NCBI GenBank assembly: GCA_030144725.1
Contig: JASKMD010000025.1
Span: forward strand, 1,593,716 to 1,657,715
DNA length: 64,000 bases
Origin: Haematococcus lacustris
Lineage: Eukaryota > Chlorophyta > Chlorophyceae > Chlamydomonadales > Haematococcaceae
Direction: 5' to 3'
Under the pieces are notes generated by a model. The model saw only the letters and a program-made list of their open reading frames with translations. It searched no databases and was not told the DNA's origin. The stretch's first letter is position 1, and every line of letters starts with the position of its first letter. The position numbers and the translations under genes were made by a program. Shown here piece by piece: positions 12,001 to 25,693 of the stretch.

Positions 12001-15000
12001 ACTCGTGACTCGCACAGCTGCATGTGGCAATGATAGCCAGATGCTAAGAGCAAAAACAATTACAAGCATGATACGCAGGGCAGGAGGCCAGCTTAGCCTA
12101 CGTTCACCTCTATTCCTACACTGCTGGGCGGGCCGCTGTTGCCTCTTGCGACAGGGTGATCGCATGTCCACTTCACCCATTCTGCATGCCCACCCTGCAT
12201 TGTTCTCTGCTGTGAACTCATAGGCAACTATGGCACTTCCCAGTGTCAAGCTGAACTGGCTTTTCTGGACATGAGTTCCCGCTCGCCCCAACACCATCCA
12301 GACCAGCCACCCTCCATACCACCACAGCGCCCTGCCCAGCATCCGCCTCCGCCGCCTCCACCACAGACTCTGCAGCCAAACCTGAGCTCTTCGGAGGTGC
12401 AGCCAGCTCAGTGGTCCGCAGTGACCGCTACAGCACCCACTGTACCTCCCCTGAACCTGGCCAGCTTGCTGCTACAGGGTGGCCCAGCTTCTGCCAGACA
12501 CGCTACAGGCTTGCACAGTAGACAAGGCACCCCAGCCGCCACACGCCTGGGTCATCCCTCCCCCTCGTGGGCTGAACTTGAGCTGTTGCAGCAGCTGAGA
12601 GGCAGCAACAGCAACACCGCTGCCCCTCAGTTGCCTAGTCACACAGCCGCTCGTGGTGAAGTTGAGCAGACATCCATGTACAGCCAGCAGCTTCCAGGGC
12701 TGCAGGTGCACAGTGCCACAGTGGCCGCAGCCGTGCACAAGACAGGCACTGTGCAGAGCACTGACGCAGGCAACGTGAACCTCACAGCCCGCTCAGTTGC
12801 CCTGGAGCTGGTGCCAACACATCGGACGCAGCCTGAGGCAGCTGCAACTGGCCTGGGCACAGTGCCTGGCCCATTGGCACAGCCGCGACCAGAGGTGCAG
12901 CTAGGGGCATGGCAGGCTGGTCGGCAAGGCACAGTGGATGCAGTCGAGGAGGCGAACGTGAGGCGCAGCGTGACATGGGAGGGTCACAGCACCTTGGCGG
13001 CCCTGGGCCCTATAGAACCCAAGGTACTGGCACTGACACCTGGCCCTACGCAAGGCCCATCTGCTGCTGCTGCACCCACTGTGTGCATCATGTCTCGTGT
13101 TCATTCAACTGCATTGGATCAGCAAGGGTGTTGCAGCACCTTGGCCCTCCACCTTGAGCCTTCATTGCAGTCGAACACACTAATTGTGAACCACTACAAA
13201 ACGGTGTTTTTGTCTGTGTGGAGTTCCCATCGCATGGCATGCACATGGCCTAAACATGGCATACACATGGTCACGGTCGCCTACCACCTACAGCATTGCC
13301 TGACCCCTGTGACAGGGCTATGCATAGATTTGGCATGACAAAACATGCACTAATTGTTAGCTGATGACAGCTCAGATGGGGGGGCACACACTACTGTGCC
13401 ACAGCAGGCTGCTGCTCCTGGGCCTTGGGTGGCTTGTCTCGCACTCGCTTGTAGCCCAGGCCAGGGTATTCTTTGCCCTTGGCTGGCAGCTTCCCCTGGT
13501 CTGGCCAGAAGCACAGCTCCAGTGGGCGCCACTTGCTCTCCCCAATGCGCTGCATGTTCAATGCTGCGTTGCAGTCCCTGTCCAGCCACCTGCCAGGCTG
13601 TGGTGCTGGCTTTGCCTTGGCAGCCTTGCCTTGGGCCTTGCCTGCGCCCTTGGTGGGCTGGGTGGGCTCAGCTGCTTCTGGCTCAGCCTTGCTGCGCTTG
13701 CTGCGCTTGGCTGGCTGGGGAGTGCTGGGCCCTGGCTCTGAGGCTGCAGGCTGTGTGGCTGCCTGGCTGCTGCGTTGGGCCTGGGGGGGCTTGCGCCACC
13801 CGGGACTTTGATCACCTGCAGCCAAGCACGATCAATATCTTGACGGGCCGGCAATGCGGGGACACCAATAGTGCGGGGACACGAGCAGTGCTGGGGCATA
13901 CAAGGCGGGGGTGCGTACCTGTCGGCGCTGGGTTTCCCATTCAGCCCTTCGCTCCTCGCGTTGTTTGGCTGGAGGGGTCCTTGGACCTGCGCTGGCATGA
14001 ACAGCAGCGAAGTGAGCAGCGCGGAGCTCACTGGACTGCACAGTTGCAGCGGACCACACCGCGACTACGACGAACCTCGTTTTCGCGGGCTTTCAATTGG
14101 AAGCGGCTCTTGCTGCGCGGCACTGGGCCGCTTCCTCGGAGGCATTGCGCCACTAGGCTCATATCAGCTAACACCTGCTGAGCACCTAATTATACCCAGG
14201 AGGCGATGTCACTCGTTCTCGCACTCCCAAAGGGCACTCCGACCAAAGGGCAAAGGGCACTCCGACCAAAGGGCACTCCGGCGTAAGGGTGTTGCAGCGT
14301 GTCCCCAAACAATTGATTCCTATGTGAGGGCTGGGTGTCGAAAGTCACAGTGGCAAGGGGGGGCTAGTGGTGGCTCTTGTTAAGGAGTGCACCATCTTGC
14401 CTGTTGTCCCACTTGAGGTTGGCAAGGCTGACCCAATGCCATGCCTAGTCAGATCATGTGCCTGAGCATGGCCCTTCGCAAGGCATAGGCACCTGGCACT
14501 AACCCCTGGCCCTTGGCAAGGCCCCCTCTACTGCTGCATTCTGTCTCCCTGCATCATGTCTTTTGCTGGGCCTACCCAGGCCCACCGCCAGGCATTTCAA
14601 CGGCAGTGGATCTGTAACTGAAGCATGTCCCCCAACGTCATGTCCTATGTGTGGGCCGAGGGATATTAGCACACACAGGCAAGGGGCTAGTGGTGGTGAC
14701 TGACCCTTGTTCAGGGGTTCAACATCTTGCCATCGTTATCCCACATTAGGGCGAGGCTGAACCCATGCCATGTGTAGCCAGGGCACGGGCCTTGTGTTGG
14801 CTCCAACAGCATCGTCGCATCGCAGTCATTCTGCTGCAATGCAGTGTCACGAGCACAAGCGCAGCTGCGGCCTGTGACACTACCCAGCACAGCTACAAGC
14901 ACAGCTTCAGCAATCTGTGGTGGGCCTGTACCCACACTTGGTTGGCCTGTATGTTCCTGTGTGCAGGGCGCATGTGCAGGGGCAGGCACCGCCATCAGCA

Positions 15001-18000
15001 GGACTGCTGCCTGGGTGGTGTCGGGCGGGACCACACTGGACGTGGAGAGCGCTGGCCTGGCTGCAGAACAGGCTCCCGCCTGCCTGCCTGTGGAGTACCA
15101 TGAGGTGTGTCTTGAGCCATATCCTTGTCTGCACCGCCATTGCCGTACAGTGCCTGACTCCATGCATCACTGAGCTGCTACTGCATCACTGAGCTGCTAC
15201 TGCACACCACCCACCAGAAGAAACCCTGCAGCATCCCTCTCTCCTGCAAGATGTCCCCATGTCGCCAGGGTCCGTGTGGCCTTCACTGCATACACCTCAG
15301 CACTGCCACCATCTGCTTTAGGACTGCAGTGTGAGCAGGTTGTAGTGATGACGTGTACATGCAACGTGTAACCACATACAGGTGTCTGGCAGGCCCTTGG
15401 CCAAGGTGGATAACTTGTACACAGCAAGTGGAACTGCAGGGTACCCCGCCATAGTCACAACACAGCAAACAGTGCAGCATCCAGTGGTGACAGCCGCAGA
15501 CTTGGGCGTGCTATTGCAGACCAGCTGCATGGATGAGGTAAAGATGAGTGGTGCTGCGCACAGTGCCAACAGTCCTACCTCATCTGCCGGCCAGCTCAAC
15601 GAATGGCAGCATCAAGGCGCCAGCATCAAGGCAGAGTATGGCACCGACCGGCCTAATAGCCCTAGGCAAGGCAGGAATTGTGAGAGTGAGAGCGGGGGTC
15701 ACACATCTGAGGATGGGCACGAGCAGAAGCCAGCATGGTGGCATGGGCAGGTGGCTGACGTGGCAGAGGAGGCAGGGGCTGCCTTCTCTGACTACGTGCG
15801 TGGCAAGCGGTACAGGAAGCTGGCCAAGCTTCTTGGTGGTGTGCAGGTATGTGGCATGATAGCAATGGGAGAGAGAGGGATGGGGAGTACCCTATGGGAC
15901 GACTGTGGGCCGGCTAACCTTGTCAAGCAGGGCATTGGGCATACTTTCAACTGGCCGGGTTGGCACGGCTAGAATGCATCGGTGGCATGCTGGCCCTTTG
16001 CATGCCTGCAAGTCGTACCTAACATGGCCTTATCCTGACCTAAAACAGCTGGACAGCTGGAACTATGACCCTGGTGTTGAACAGCTGGAATTACATGGTG
16101 CAGGCTCAGCACCTTGGCCCTCAACCTTGAGCCTTCATTGCAGTCGAACACACTAATTGTGAACCACTACAAAGCGGTGTTTTGTCTGTGTGGAGTTCCC
16201 ATCGCATGGCATGCACATGGCCTATACATGGCATACACATGGTCATGGTCGCCTACCACCTACAGCATTGCCTGACCCCTGTGACAGGGCGATGCAGAGA
16301 GTTGGCATGACAAAACATGCACTAAGCGTAAGCTGATGACAGCTTCAAGTGGGGGGGGGGGCACACACTACTGTGCCACAGCAGGCTGCTGCTGCTGCTG
16401 GGCCTTGGGTGGCTTGTCTCGCACTCGCTTGTAGCCCAGGCCAGGCCAGGGTCTATGTCAGGTCTATGTCAGGTCTATGTCAGGTCTATGTCAGGTCTAT
16501 GTCAGGTCAGGTCTACATCAGATCTATGTCAAGGTCCAGGTCCAGAGTCTATGTCAAGGTCCAGGTCCAGAGTCTATGCACCACCACCACTTGCCTGGGT
16601 TGGAGTAGTGCTGCTGCATGGCGACCACCAGCTGCATGGAGTGATGGCTGATGGTGTTGTGGTCACCGGTGAAGTTGGCGCTGCCCAGCTGCTGCAGCTT
16701 GGCCAGTAGCTCCTGGTTGCTGGGGTCGTCAAAGGCTGGCTTGATGCTGAAGTGCTTTTTCTGCCTAGCGCGCCCAAGCCGCCGCTGCAGCTGGTTGTAG
16801 GGGGTGAGGAAGTTGGAGTTAGCAAAGTATAGGCAGAATACCTTGAGCTGCTGCAACATGACTGGGTCTTCGCTGTCTAAGGGCATGGGTGGCCCAGTGG
16901 GAGCTGCTGGTGGGGGGTGGCGGGCAGCAAGGCGGGCGCTGGGTGGGCGCAGGGTGGGTGGCGCTGGGGCGGGCTCTGGCTCAGGCTCAGGCTCTGGCTC
17001 AGGATCAGGGTCAGGGTCTGGCTCAGGCTCCCAATCCATGTCCATGCTGGCTGGCTGGGCGGGGACACGCAGGGGGAGTTGGGGTAGGGGTGCAGCATCC
17101 AGTGCACGAGGAGGCTGCACGGCTGGAGGTGCAGGGGCGTTGGGGTACCCAGGGGTGGAGTAGCCCACAAGGCATGTCAGGAAGATCCTGAGCACATACA
17201 GTGACGCGATGACGCGGAGCTGAGAATGGATGCCGGCCCTCAGCTGGAAATGGGCCAGTAGCTTTCGCTTCGTCTTCTTGCAGCCGCGCAGCACGGCGCC
17301 ACCCGGGACTTTGATGACCTGCGGCGACCAAGCACAATCAACATTTTGACAGGGCCGGCAATGCGGGGACACCAATAGTGCGGGGACACGAGCAGTGCTG
17401 GGGCATACAAGGCGGGGGTGCGTACCTGTCGGCGCTGGGTTTCCCATTCAGCCCTTCGCTCCTCGCGTTGTTTGGCTGGAGGGGTCCTTGGACCTGCGCT
17501 GGCATGAACAGAAGCGAAGTGAGCAGCGCGGAGCTCACCGGACTGCACAGTTGCAGCGGACCACACTGCGACTACGACGAACCTCGTTTTCGCGGGCTTT
17601 CGATCGGAAGCGGATCTTGCACCGCGGCACTGGGCCGCTTCCTCGGAGGCATTGCGCCACTAGGCTCATATCAGCTAACACCTGCTGAGCTCCTAATTAT
17701 ACCCAGGAGGCGATGTCACTCGTTCTCGCCCTCCCAAAGGGCACTCCGACCAAAGGGCAAAGGGCACTCCGACCAAAGGGCACTCCGGCCAGCACCGACG
17801 GCCTCGCCCAGCCACTCCATGTCAACGGCCTGCAATTGTTGCTGTGGCCCACACTAACCTGATAACTTAGAGGCGTCCATACGGGCATGCCATGCTCTGG
17901 GTCACCGGGCCTGCATTGGGCGTCGGGGACACAGCAGCAGACCCCCCTCACCACCTCCTCACCACCTCACCCCCATCACCCGCCATACAGCACAGCTGCC

Positions 18001-21000
18001 ACGCCCCCATGCAGGTGGACATTGCCATAATCCGCTTCCACCGCTGCCATCTGAGCTGCGTGCAATACGTGTTTCAATGTTTCATCGGTGCAGGCTCAGC
18101 GTGTCTTGCGACGCTTTCGACTTCATACCTTGGCATGCGTGGCCACCCTGTTTGTCGTTCACCTCATCGCTTTCATCGTCATGGTCGTGCTGCTGAACAG
18201 AATGCAAGAGTCCGTTGTTGACCTGAATGCCGTGTGTGAGTCATGCACACTCGTGGCAGCATCACTAGTGGTCGCGCTGGGCTTAGCTCAATTCATTGCA
18301 CCGCGTCAGCAAGTACCCCATACACAATGCCATGCAAGCAAGCCATGTATATTGTGGTGCATGCAGCATGGGCAGCCAAGAAGGTTCAAGAATCTTGCAT
18401 CCGCGTGCAACACATGGATCTAATGTTTGCAGGTGAGCAGTGCTCACATGATTGTTACTATAAATGGACTGGCTGACTGATTTCTATTTTCCAGACTGGC
18501 ATACTGTCCATTGTTACCGAGGATGCTTCAATTTGATTGTAGCGGAGTAAGTAGAGTAGCAGTCAAACATTTCTTTCCATGTTGTATTAGCTTGTTAGAC
18601 TGGCATACTGTTTGTGGCATTGTTGTGGCATTCGACCTAGCAGGTACACATGTCATTGGAAGCGTCCTTTACTTCTGACAGTTGACGTGTGACGATCATG
18701 TCAAGCATTGTGTTGGTCCAACTATTTAATGATCGACTGCCAGTGCTGAGCTGTCAAGCTGCTGAGCTTCCACTACCAAACCACGACGAGGTCAAACCTA
18801 GTGTGTCAGCACAGGGTATTAGTGTATGCAGGTGTTCACCTGTCTGTTTGCCCATGCAATGCAGGTCACACAGTGCCTGGTGTGAGAGGTCTACAGAATG
18901 CCACACAAGAGATAGGGGAGTCCATGGAGGACCTTGATGTCATTATGCCGGAGCTGAAAGTGAGTCCAATGTTATGTTATGTCCAGTGGGGACACCACCG
19001 GAGCTCATAAGGTTGACGGGCTTACACCCTATCACCTTCTTGGCCTGCTTACAAGCTTGCACTGCTTGCCTGCTCCTCTGACTGCCTGCGCTGCAGTTCC
19101 TGCACTCGGGAGTTTACTTCGGCTTTTCTACGTCCCGCTCCCTCCCCTCAGCCTTTGGCCTATTGGACATATGGGAAGGTGGGCATCTGGTTGAAACGCA
19201 GTACCTGGACAGCAACCCCATCACCGTCACAAATGTCACTACCAACCTATGGTGAGGACCTGGCGAGATCCACACCACAGCTAGTGAAGGACATGCACCT
19301 GTGCCAATAACTTACCTGGTTGCTCTTCATGGGACAATCCATTACATTACAGAGAATTATTGACATTACAGATAGATCCGTAATGATTTACTTCCTCCTT
19401 TGCTCAGCATGCTCTGTACTGCCTGTACTGCCTGTGGCCAGGGATCTGGGCAACGATTTTATCGGACGTGTCCAAAAGCTGCAGCACAACGCGGCTGCTA
19501 TCAATGCTTCAGGAAGGAGGCTGTCAGACACAGCAGACTACCTGTTCATCATGGTGAGGCGGAGATACGGTGCATGATGTGATGGTAGGATCATAGCCCC
19601 GCAGCTTTGAGCTAGTGGCATGGCAAATTCCTGCCAAGCAGCTTACAACCCCTCCCTTCCTGCTGTCATCATCAGCATGAGCATCAGCATCATCAGCAGC
19701 AGCAGCAGCAGCAACAGCAGCATGGTTGTCACCATCATTACATGGCGTTTGTGCTCATATCTGTCGTTTTTTTGTCGCATTGCAGGCCAATGGCATGGAT
19801 TCCGTGTGGGGGGGCTACCAAAAGACCTTGTCAAGCTTTGTTGAGCTAACGGTGAGGGTTGACCTGATGGGTGTGGGTGATGGGTGAGGGTGGGGGGTTA
19901 TAAGTGAGGGTAATGGGTGAGGGTAATGGGTGAGGGTTGAGCTGATGGGAGCGGTTGTCAAGCTTTGTTGAGCTGACGGTGAGGGTTGATCAGGGATGGG
20001 AGCATAACACGACCCACGATGTTGCTTGCATTGGCCACTGTCCACTTCACCCATCCTGAAGCTGAGTTGGCCTTCCATACTGCCAAGAGCCTGCCATGAG
20101 CCATACCATGTCACACAGGTGCGCAACAGTGACCGTATGAACATGGTACACCTTGTGGTGCTGGGAGTGGAGGGCATCCTGTTGACATGGGTGGGTGCGC
20201 TGACGTCTACAGGACTGGAGCTAAGACCAGGAGACAGGCCAGGCAGCAGTAGCAGCAACTGTAGGGGACACAGCACCTTGGCCCTCAACCTTGAGCCTTC
20301 ATTGCAGTCGAACACACGAATTGTGAACCACTACAAAACAGTGTTTTTGTCTGTGTGGAGTTCCCATCGCATGGCATGCACATGGCCTATACATGGCATA
20401 CACATGGTGACGGTCGCCTACCACCTACAGCATTGCCTGACCCCTGTGACAGGGATATGCATAGATTAGGCATGACAAAACATGCATTAATTATAAGCTG
20501 ATGACAGCTTCAAGTGGGGGGGGGGCACACACTACTGTGCCACAGCAGGCTGCTGCTACTGCTGGGCCTTGGGTGGCTTGTCTCGCAGCCGCTTGTAGCC
20601 CAGGCCAGGGTACTCCTTGCCCTTGGCTGGCAGAGCTCCCTGCTCTGGCCAGAAGCACAGCTCCAGTGGGCGCCACTTGCTCTCCCCAATGCGCTGCATG
20701 TTCAATGCTGCATTGCAGTCCCTGTCCAGCCACCTGCCTGGCTGTGGTGCTGGCTTGGCTTTGGCAGCCTTGCCCTGGGCCTTGCCTTTGCCCTTGGTGG
20801 GCTGGGTGGGCTCAGCTGCTTCTGGCTCAGCCTTGGTGCGCTTGTTGCGCTTGGCTGGCAGGGGACTGCTGGGCCCTGGCTCTGAGGCTGCTGTCCGTGT
20901 GGCTGCCTGGCTGCTGCGTGGGGCCTGGGGGGGCTTGCGGGGGGCCACTACTGGGCACCACATCATACCCCGCACTGGCTGGTCACGCTGCTGGCTCCAG

Positions 21001-24000
21001 GCTGGGCGCAGCAGGCGTGGTTCCACCTGCCCTGCTGGGGGCTTCCAGCCTGCAGGCCTGGTGGCCCTGCGCTTGTTCAGCTGCTTCTCACATGGCTGCT
21101 GGCCATTCACTGCTGAGCTGACCCGGCTGGTGCGGTGCTCATCCACTAGCACCACCCTACCCCGCCGCTGGTCTGTCCCCCTGGTCCTGCACACCACCTT
21201 GCAGCAGGCCCGCAACACCGCATCAGCACCCCAACCTCCCCTGGTGCCAATGCTAGCTGCGCCAAAGAAGACCACCAGCTGCTTGGCATGCCCATGGCGC
21301 TCCATGGACACCTCCGCCATGCCCTCCTCCAACTGCAGCCATGCACACAAGGCACACACTTGGTGGCTGACATGGTCGCACCAGGTTAGGCATGACACAG
21401 TCAACTACTCTTTCACTTCATGCCCAACCCACCACATCTCAATACATAACCCTCCCACCCACCCACCCACCCACCCTCACCTTCTTGAAGAACTGCTCCA
21501 GTGTCCGGTCCTGAGCTCCGTACAGCCTCAGCCGCTGCTCTGCCCACTTGGGGTCCAGGTACACCTCCCACACCGCGTCCCAGGTGGCCAGGGTGACGGT
21601 GATGTGCTTCAGGTTGGCCTCCAGGGATGTGCCGGCTGAGCTGGCTGCTGCCAGGTGCTGGAGGTGGGGCTTGATCGGTGCTAGCCACCGCTCAGTGTCA
21701 CGGCGGGCATTGTTCAGGCCACTGCCATGCTTGACCTCGCCCTTGGTCAGCTTCCACCGGCGCAGCTGGTCTGCCTGCAGCTGGCCTGTCATCGGGTCCC
21801 ACACCCCTGAGGCTGCGCTGACTGCCTGGGTGACGCCGGGGTCAATGCCCACCCCAATCTGAGTGTCTGGGTTGAACACAAACTCACGCTGCTCAGCTAG
21901 GCCCTTGCCAATGCGGGGCAGTCTGTAGGGGCACAGCAGCTGGGCGGCTGGGTCACTGCCTGATGTTGATGCTGTCGGTGATGATGATGATTGGGACTGT
22001 CGACTGGCAGGGATGCCTGGGGGCAGAGCAAGGGCTCTGCTGGAGCTGACTGCGGCGAGCAAAATGCTGACCATGCTGCAGGCGTCTTGTAGCTGCTGTC
22101 TGTTAGTGTTGCGCAATGATGACGAAAGCCTGTCGCAATAGAGTGACATGACTGACGCAATGTGACTGCCACCCATATGTGCTGCAGGCGTCTGTCATAT
22201 ACATGTGGCGCATGGCTCAGCAAGTGGATAACCAGCGCTATGCCATGTACAACATCTTCCTCTCAGTACCACTGGTCAGTTTCCCGCACTGTGGTGACCC
22301 ACAGCTCCCATAGCTACCATGGCAGCTGTCGACTCTCTTCTGCACCCCTGCCTCCATACCTATGTGATGCCACATGCTAGAGCTACCTCGTGCATTAAGC
22401 CAGTGTCATCATGAGGTGGCATGTGCCAGTGTCACGTCAATGTGTTTGACCCCAATAGTTGAGTGTGGTAGCGTGCTTGCACCGTGCTTGCACCTTGCAC
22501 TTTGTGAGTTGCACGCTGTTTTCTAGCAAGTCGAATGGTTTGCAACTGCAGGGGCTGGTGCGCAGTTTGGTTGTCAAGCCAGTGGTGTTGAATGACGAGG
22601 ATGATGACGATGACGATGCCATTGGTGGGTTACAAAGACGCACAGGTGCCACAGCTGAAGCGCCATTGGGGGATTGTGTTGGTTGGTGATGCAATAATTG
22701 TCACCATACAACTGCTGGCTTGCAGAGTACAGAGCATCGTTTCCATGTTTGTTTGTCATTGTGCTGCTCATGTTACCTACAACCATAACAGGGTCGCAGC
22801 ATACGCACAGGTGCATGCAACTACCATGCCCTCTGGTACCCCATAAACTGTTGTTGGCCTTCCCGCTACCCTGTAGCCTTGTTATCAATGCACATTTGTT
22901 GTTAGCTCTCTTGCCACATATCTCACCCACAGCCATCTTCATGCCTGCTAGCCATGTGCCATAAAGCTTGATGGGGTTGTGCCTAGAAGCGAGCCTATAA
23001 CACATTGTCACATTAAGACACGTGCTGTGCCGTGCCTTGTAATGATGTTTATGATGATATCCGTATGGCCTCCCCTGAGCCTGCCTGAATCACATCGGGA
23101 CACATGCCATGTGATGATGATGAGCAAGACCTCCTGACCTCCCCTGCCCAGCTGCTGTTGAGCTGGCCATGTGTATGCAGAGGCCACCCTGGACCCAGCC
23201 GCCCCTGACGTGGCTGACGCCGGCCTGTCAGCTGCTGCAGTGGCCCAGGCGGCTGGTCAGGGGCGCAGCACTGCCGCCACGGCTGTGTCCGCTGTGCGCA
23301 AAAGCTTACCCGACCCTCTGACAGGGCTGCAGCCCCTAGGAAGCCCCAGGACTGGGCTTGGGGACGTGGGACAGGGGTCTATGAGGCTGCGTGCAGGCGT
23401 AGCGCAGGTGGATGGGAGGGGCAGGGGCAAGGAGCCTGGCGCTTGGTCATGGAGTAAAGGCAGGCAGGCCTGGGGCTCCTCTGGTTGGCGCAGCATGTTT
23501 AAGACCACGTCGAGCTTTCTTATGGGGCCAAGTGGAGCGTCAAAGGTGAGCGGTGGCCAGGTGGCTGGGGCCAGCAATGCGAGCGTCAGGCTCAGGGACA
23601 GGGGCAGGGGTAGCAACAGGTCTCCCCTGCCGACTGCCCATCCCAGCTGCACCCTCCAATATCATGCACAAGCTACCAGGCATGCCAGAAAACCGCCCCC
23701 TCCGCTGCCCCGGCATGCATCTAGAGCCCACCTGCTGCCCCTGCCCTGTTGCCCCTGACCCTAGCCAATGCCCCCACTGTTGCCCCTGACCCTGGCCAAT
23801 GCCCCCACTGCTGCCCATGACCCTAGCCAATGCCCCCACTGCTGCCCCTGACCCTGGCCAATGCCCCCACTGCTGACCCTGACCCTGGCCTACAGCCCCA
23901 CTGCTGACCCTGACCCTGGCCTACAGCCCCACTGCTGACCCTGACCCTGGCCAATGCCCCCACTGCTGCCCCTGACCCTAACCCTGACTCCCAGGTCCAC

Positions 24001-25620
24001 CCAAGTACCCGCCGCTCCCTTCAGCGCTCCTACAATGCTGCCCTGTGGCTTGTCTGGCCCTACGTGTTGTGGGGCGTCCTGGTGGTGGCGCTCAATGCTG
24101 TACGCTATGACTCACTGACCTCCATGAGCACGCCCATCTCCCTGCTCAACGTGGTGAGTCTACTCACAGCCCTTGGCTTGTACTTCATGCTGCATGCTGT
24201 CAAGCAGTGCCGTCTAAGGGGAGTCGTTTTAAAGGCTTGCCCATGTAAACTCTTTGATGTCGGCCACCATGGATAGTTTCGCTAGGCACATCGCGTCATT
24301 AGGTGGTCGCGTCACGTTGGCGCGGGGTGGGATGTGTGATCTCAACACCGCCCGGTTCGCCGGATTTACCCGCATCTGGAGGTAAGGCCCGGCCGTGTCT
24401 ACAGGGAGCGTTTCAGGAACCTGCCTCAACGCTTCTTAATACCTTGGTAGGTAGCTAAGATGGCACAACAATTTGGTTTGATGCAGTGATGGAGTAGCTA
24501 CGACGGTTTCTGCAGAAATGTGGCCAGGTTTGGGTACCTTTCAGTCTCACCCGCCATACAGCACAGCTGCCACGCCCCCATGCAGGTGGACATTGCCATG
24601 ATCCGCTTCCATCGCTGCCATCTGAGCTGCGTGCAATACGTGTTTCAAGCGCCATCTAGCTCCCCCGCTCAACGCCAGGTGTGATGAACCAAGGGAGTGA
24701 GCCCCTGCAAGCCCAGTGCTATAGTGTCGGTCCTAGCTAGTAGTCTTGTTTTACTTGTTGGGTGCCCCAACCTGCTCCACCTTTTCACCACAACTCCTCA
24801 CCTTGGAGCAGCAGCAGCCTCATCCGCACCATAAACACAGTCATGCAGATTTTGGGGGACCACCTCGCATGCCAAGCCAGCGCCTCACACGCCTGTGCAG
24901 GTGTTGTGGCAGTCCTTGTCCACGGAGGTGATGCTGTTGAAGGAGGAGTGGGAGGTGATGGTGAATGGCAACAAGGTGGGGCTTGTTGCCGCATTGCTTA
25001 TACAAGCAGCAGGGGAGGATGACAGCATGAGGAGCTGTGCACCAGCTGGTGCTGTCAATGCTTCATCTGACTGAGGCTCAGCTGCCATCAGCTCACATCA
25101 GTGCCTGTCAGTCATGCCAACTCTAGGCTATAGGCCTGTCACAGGGGTCAGTGTAGGTGTATGGGTGGGGCAGCTGCTTCCTCACTAGGTGGTGGTGGAG
25201 GGGCAGCTGCGATTCTGACTGCGGCTGCGTGTGCCTCATGTGCAGGCCCTGACCCCGACACAGCTGGCTGAGAGCCCACATTTCAACCTGGCAGTGGCTG
25301 GGGTGGCCACTCCTGGCAGTGAAGGCGCCGCCATCTTGTATGGCCAGGGGCCTGTCTGCATGGCCATTCTTGCTGACACCTGTCTACCACCCGAGCATCC
25401 CTACTACCAAGTCAGTCTCGCTGCTCACCCTTATTGCTTGCTTGCTGCTTTGACCAACCGCAAGAGGTCCTTGGCCTGCTCTAATGCTTGGCAAGCACAC
25501 AAGCTTGCTGCGGGAGCACTGCCTAGGTCCCAGCACTTGACAGCCCAAGAATCTATCACGATCACAAGGGAGTCCTGAGCACAGTTCCGTTCTACAGCTG
25601 CAAAGTTCCGTTCTACAGCA

Positions 25621-25693
<73 letters not shown>

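Larger units (their letters stand above)
12224..15846 (+). other. Middle low-complexity exons of the TMC-like gene, ending in the RGKRYRKL motif
   Basis: Exon 12224 to about 13022 encodes a Pro/Gln/Ala spacer with a run PPPPPPPQTLQPN. Fanzor copy 2 interrupts the following intron. Host exons resume at 14969-15104 (GAGTAISRTAAWVVSGGTTL) and 15381-15846. The latter ends AAFSDYVRGKRYRKLAKLLGG, a motif that precedes the membrane region in this protein family. Fanzor copy 3 occupies the next intron. Between 14300 and 14960 I see only degenerate repeated intron sequence (14365-14480 resembles 14680-14790). Confidence 0.55.
16113..17789 (-). mobile_element. Fanzor family-1 element, copy 3 (internal deletion with a minisatellite at the joint)
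   Basis: The 3' tail and the last codons (16113 to about 16447) are joined through a short tandem repeat (16448-16580) to a large N-terminal part and the element's 5' end with the ggcactccgaccaaa repeats (to about 17789). This is the only copy that shows the N-terminal half of the protein. About 70 bp left of the 3' end (acagctggaactatgac, then acagctggaattacatg) is also present left of copy 1 (5638-5682). No long target repeat is seen, only CAGCAC on both sides. Confidence 0.72.

Noticed and set aside
23735..23998. CRISPR-like array
   Set aside because: The units are contiguous with no unique spacers, and the DNA is eukaryotic; it is a minisatellite.
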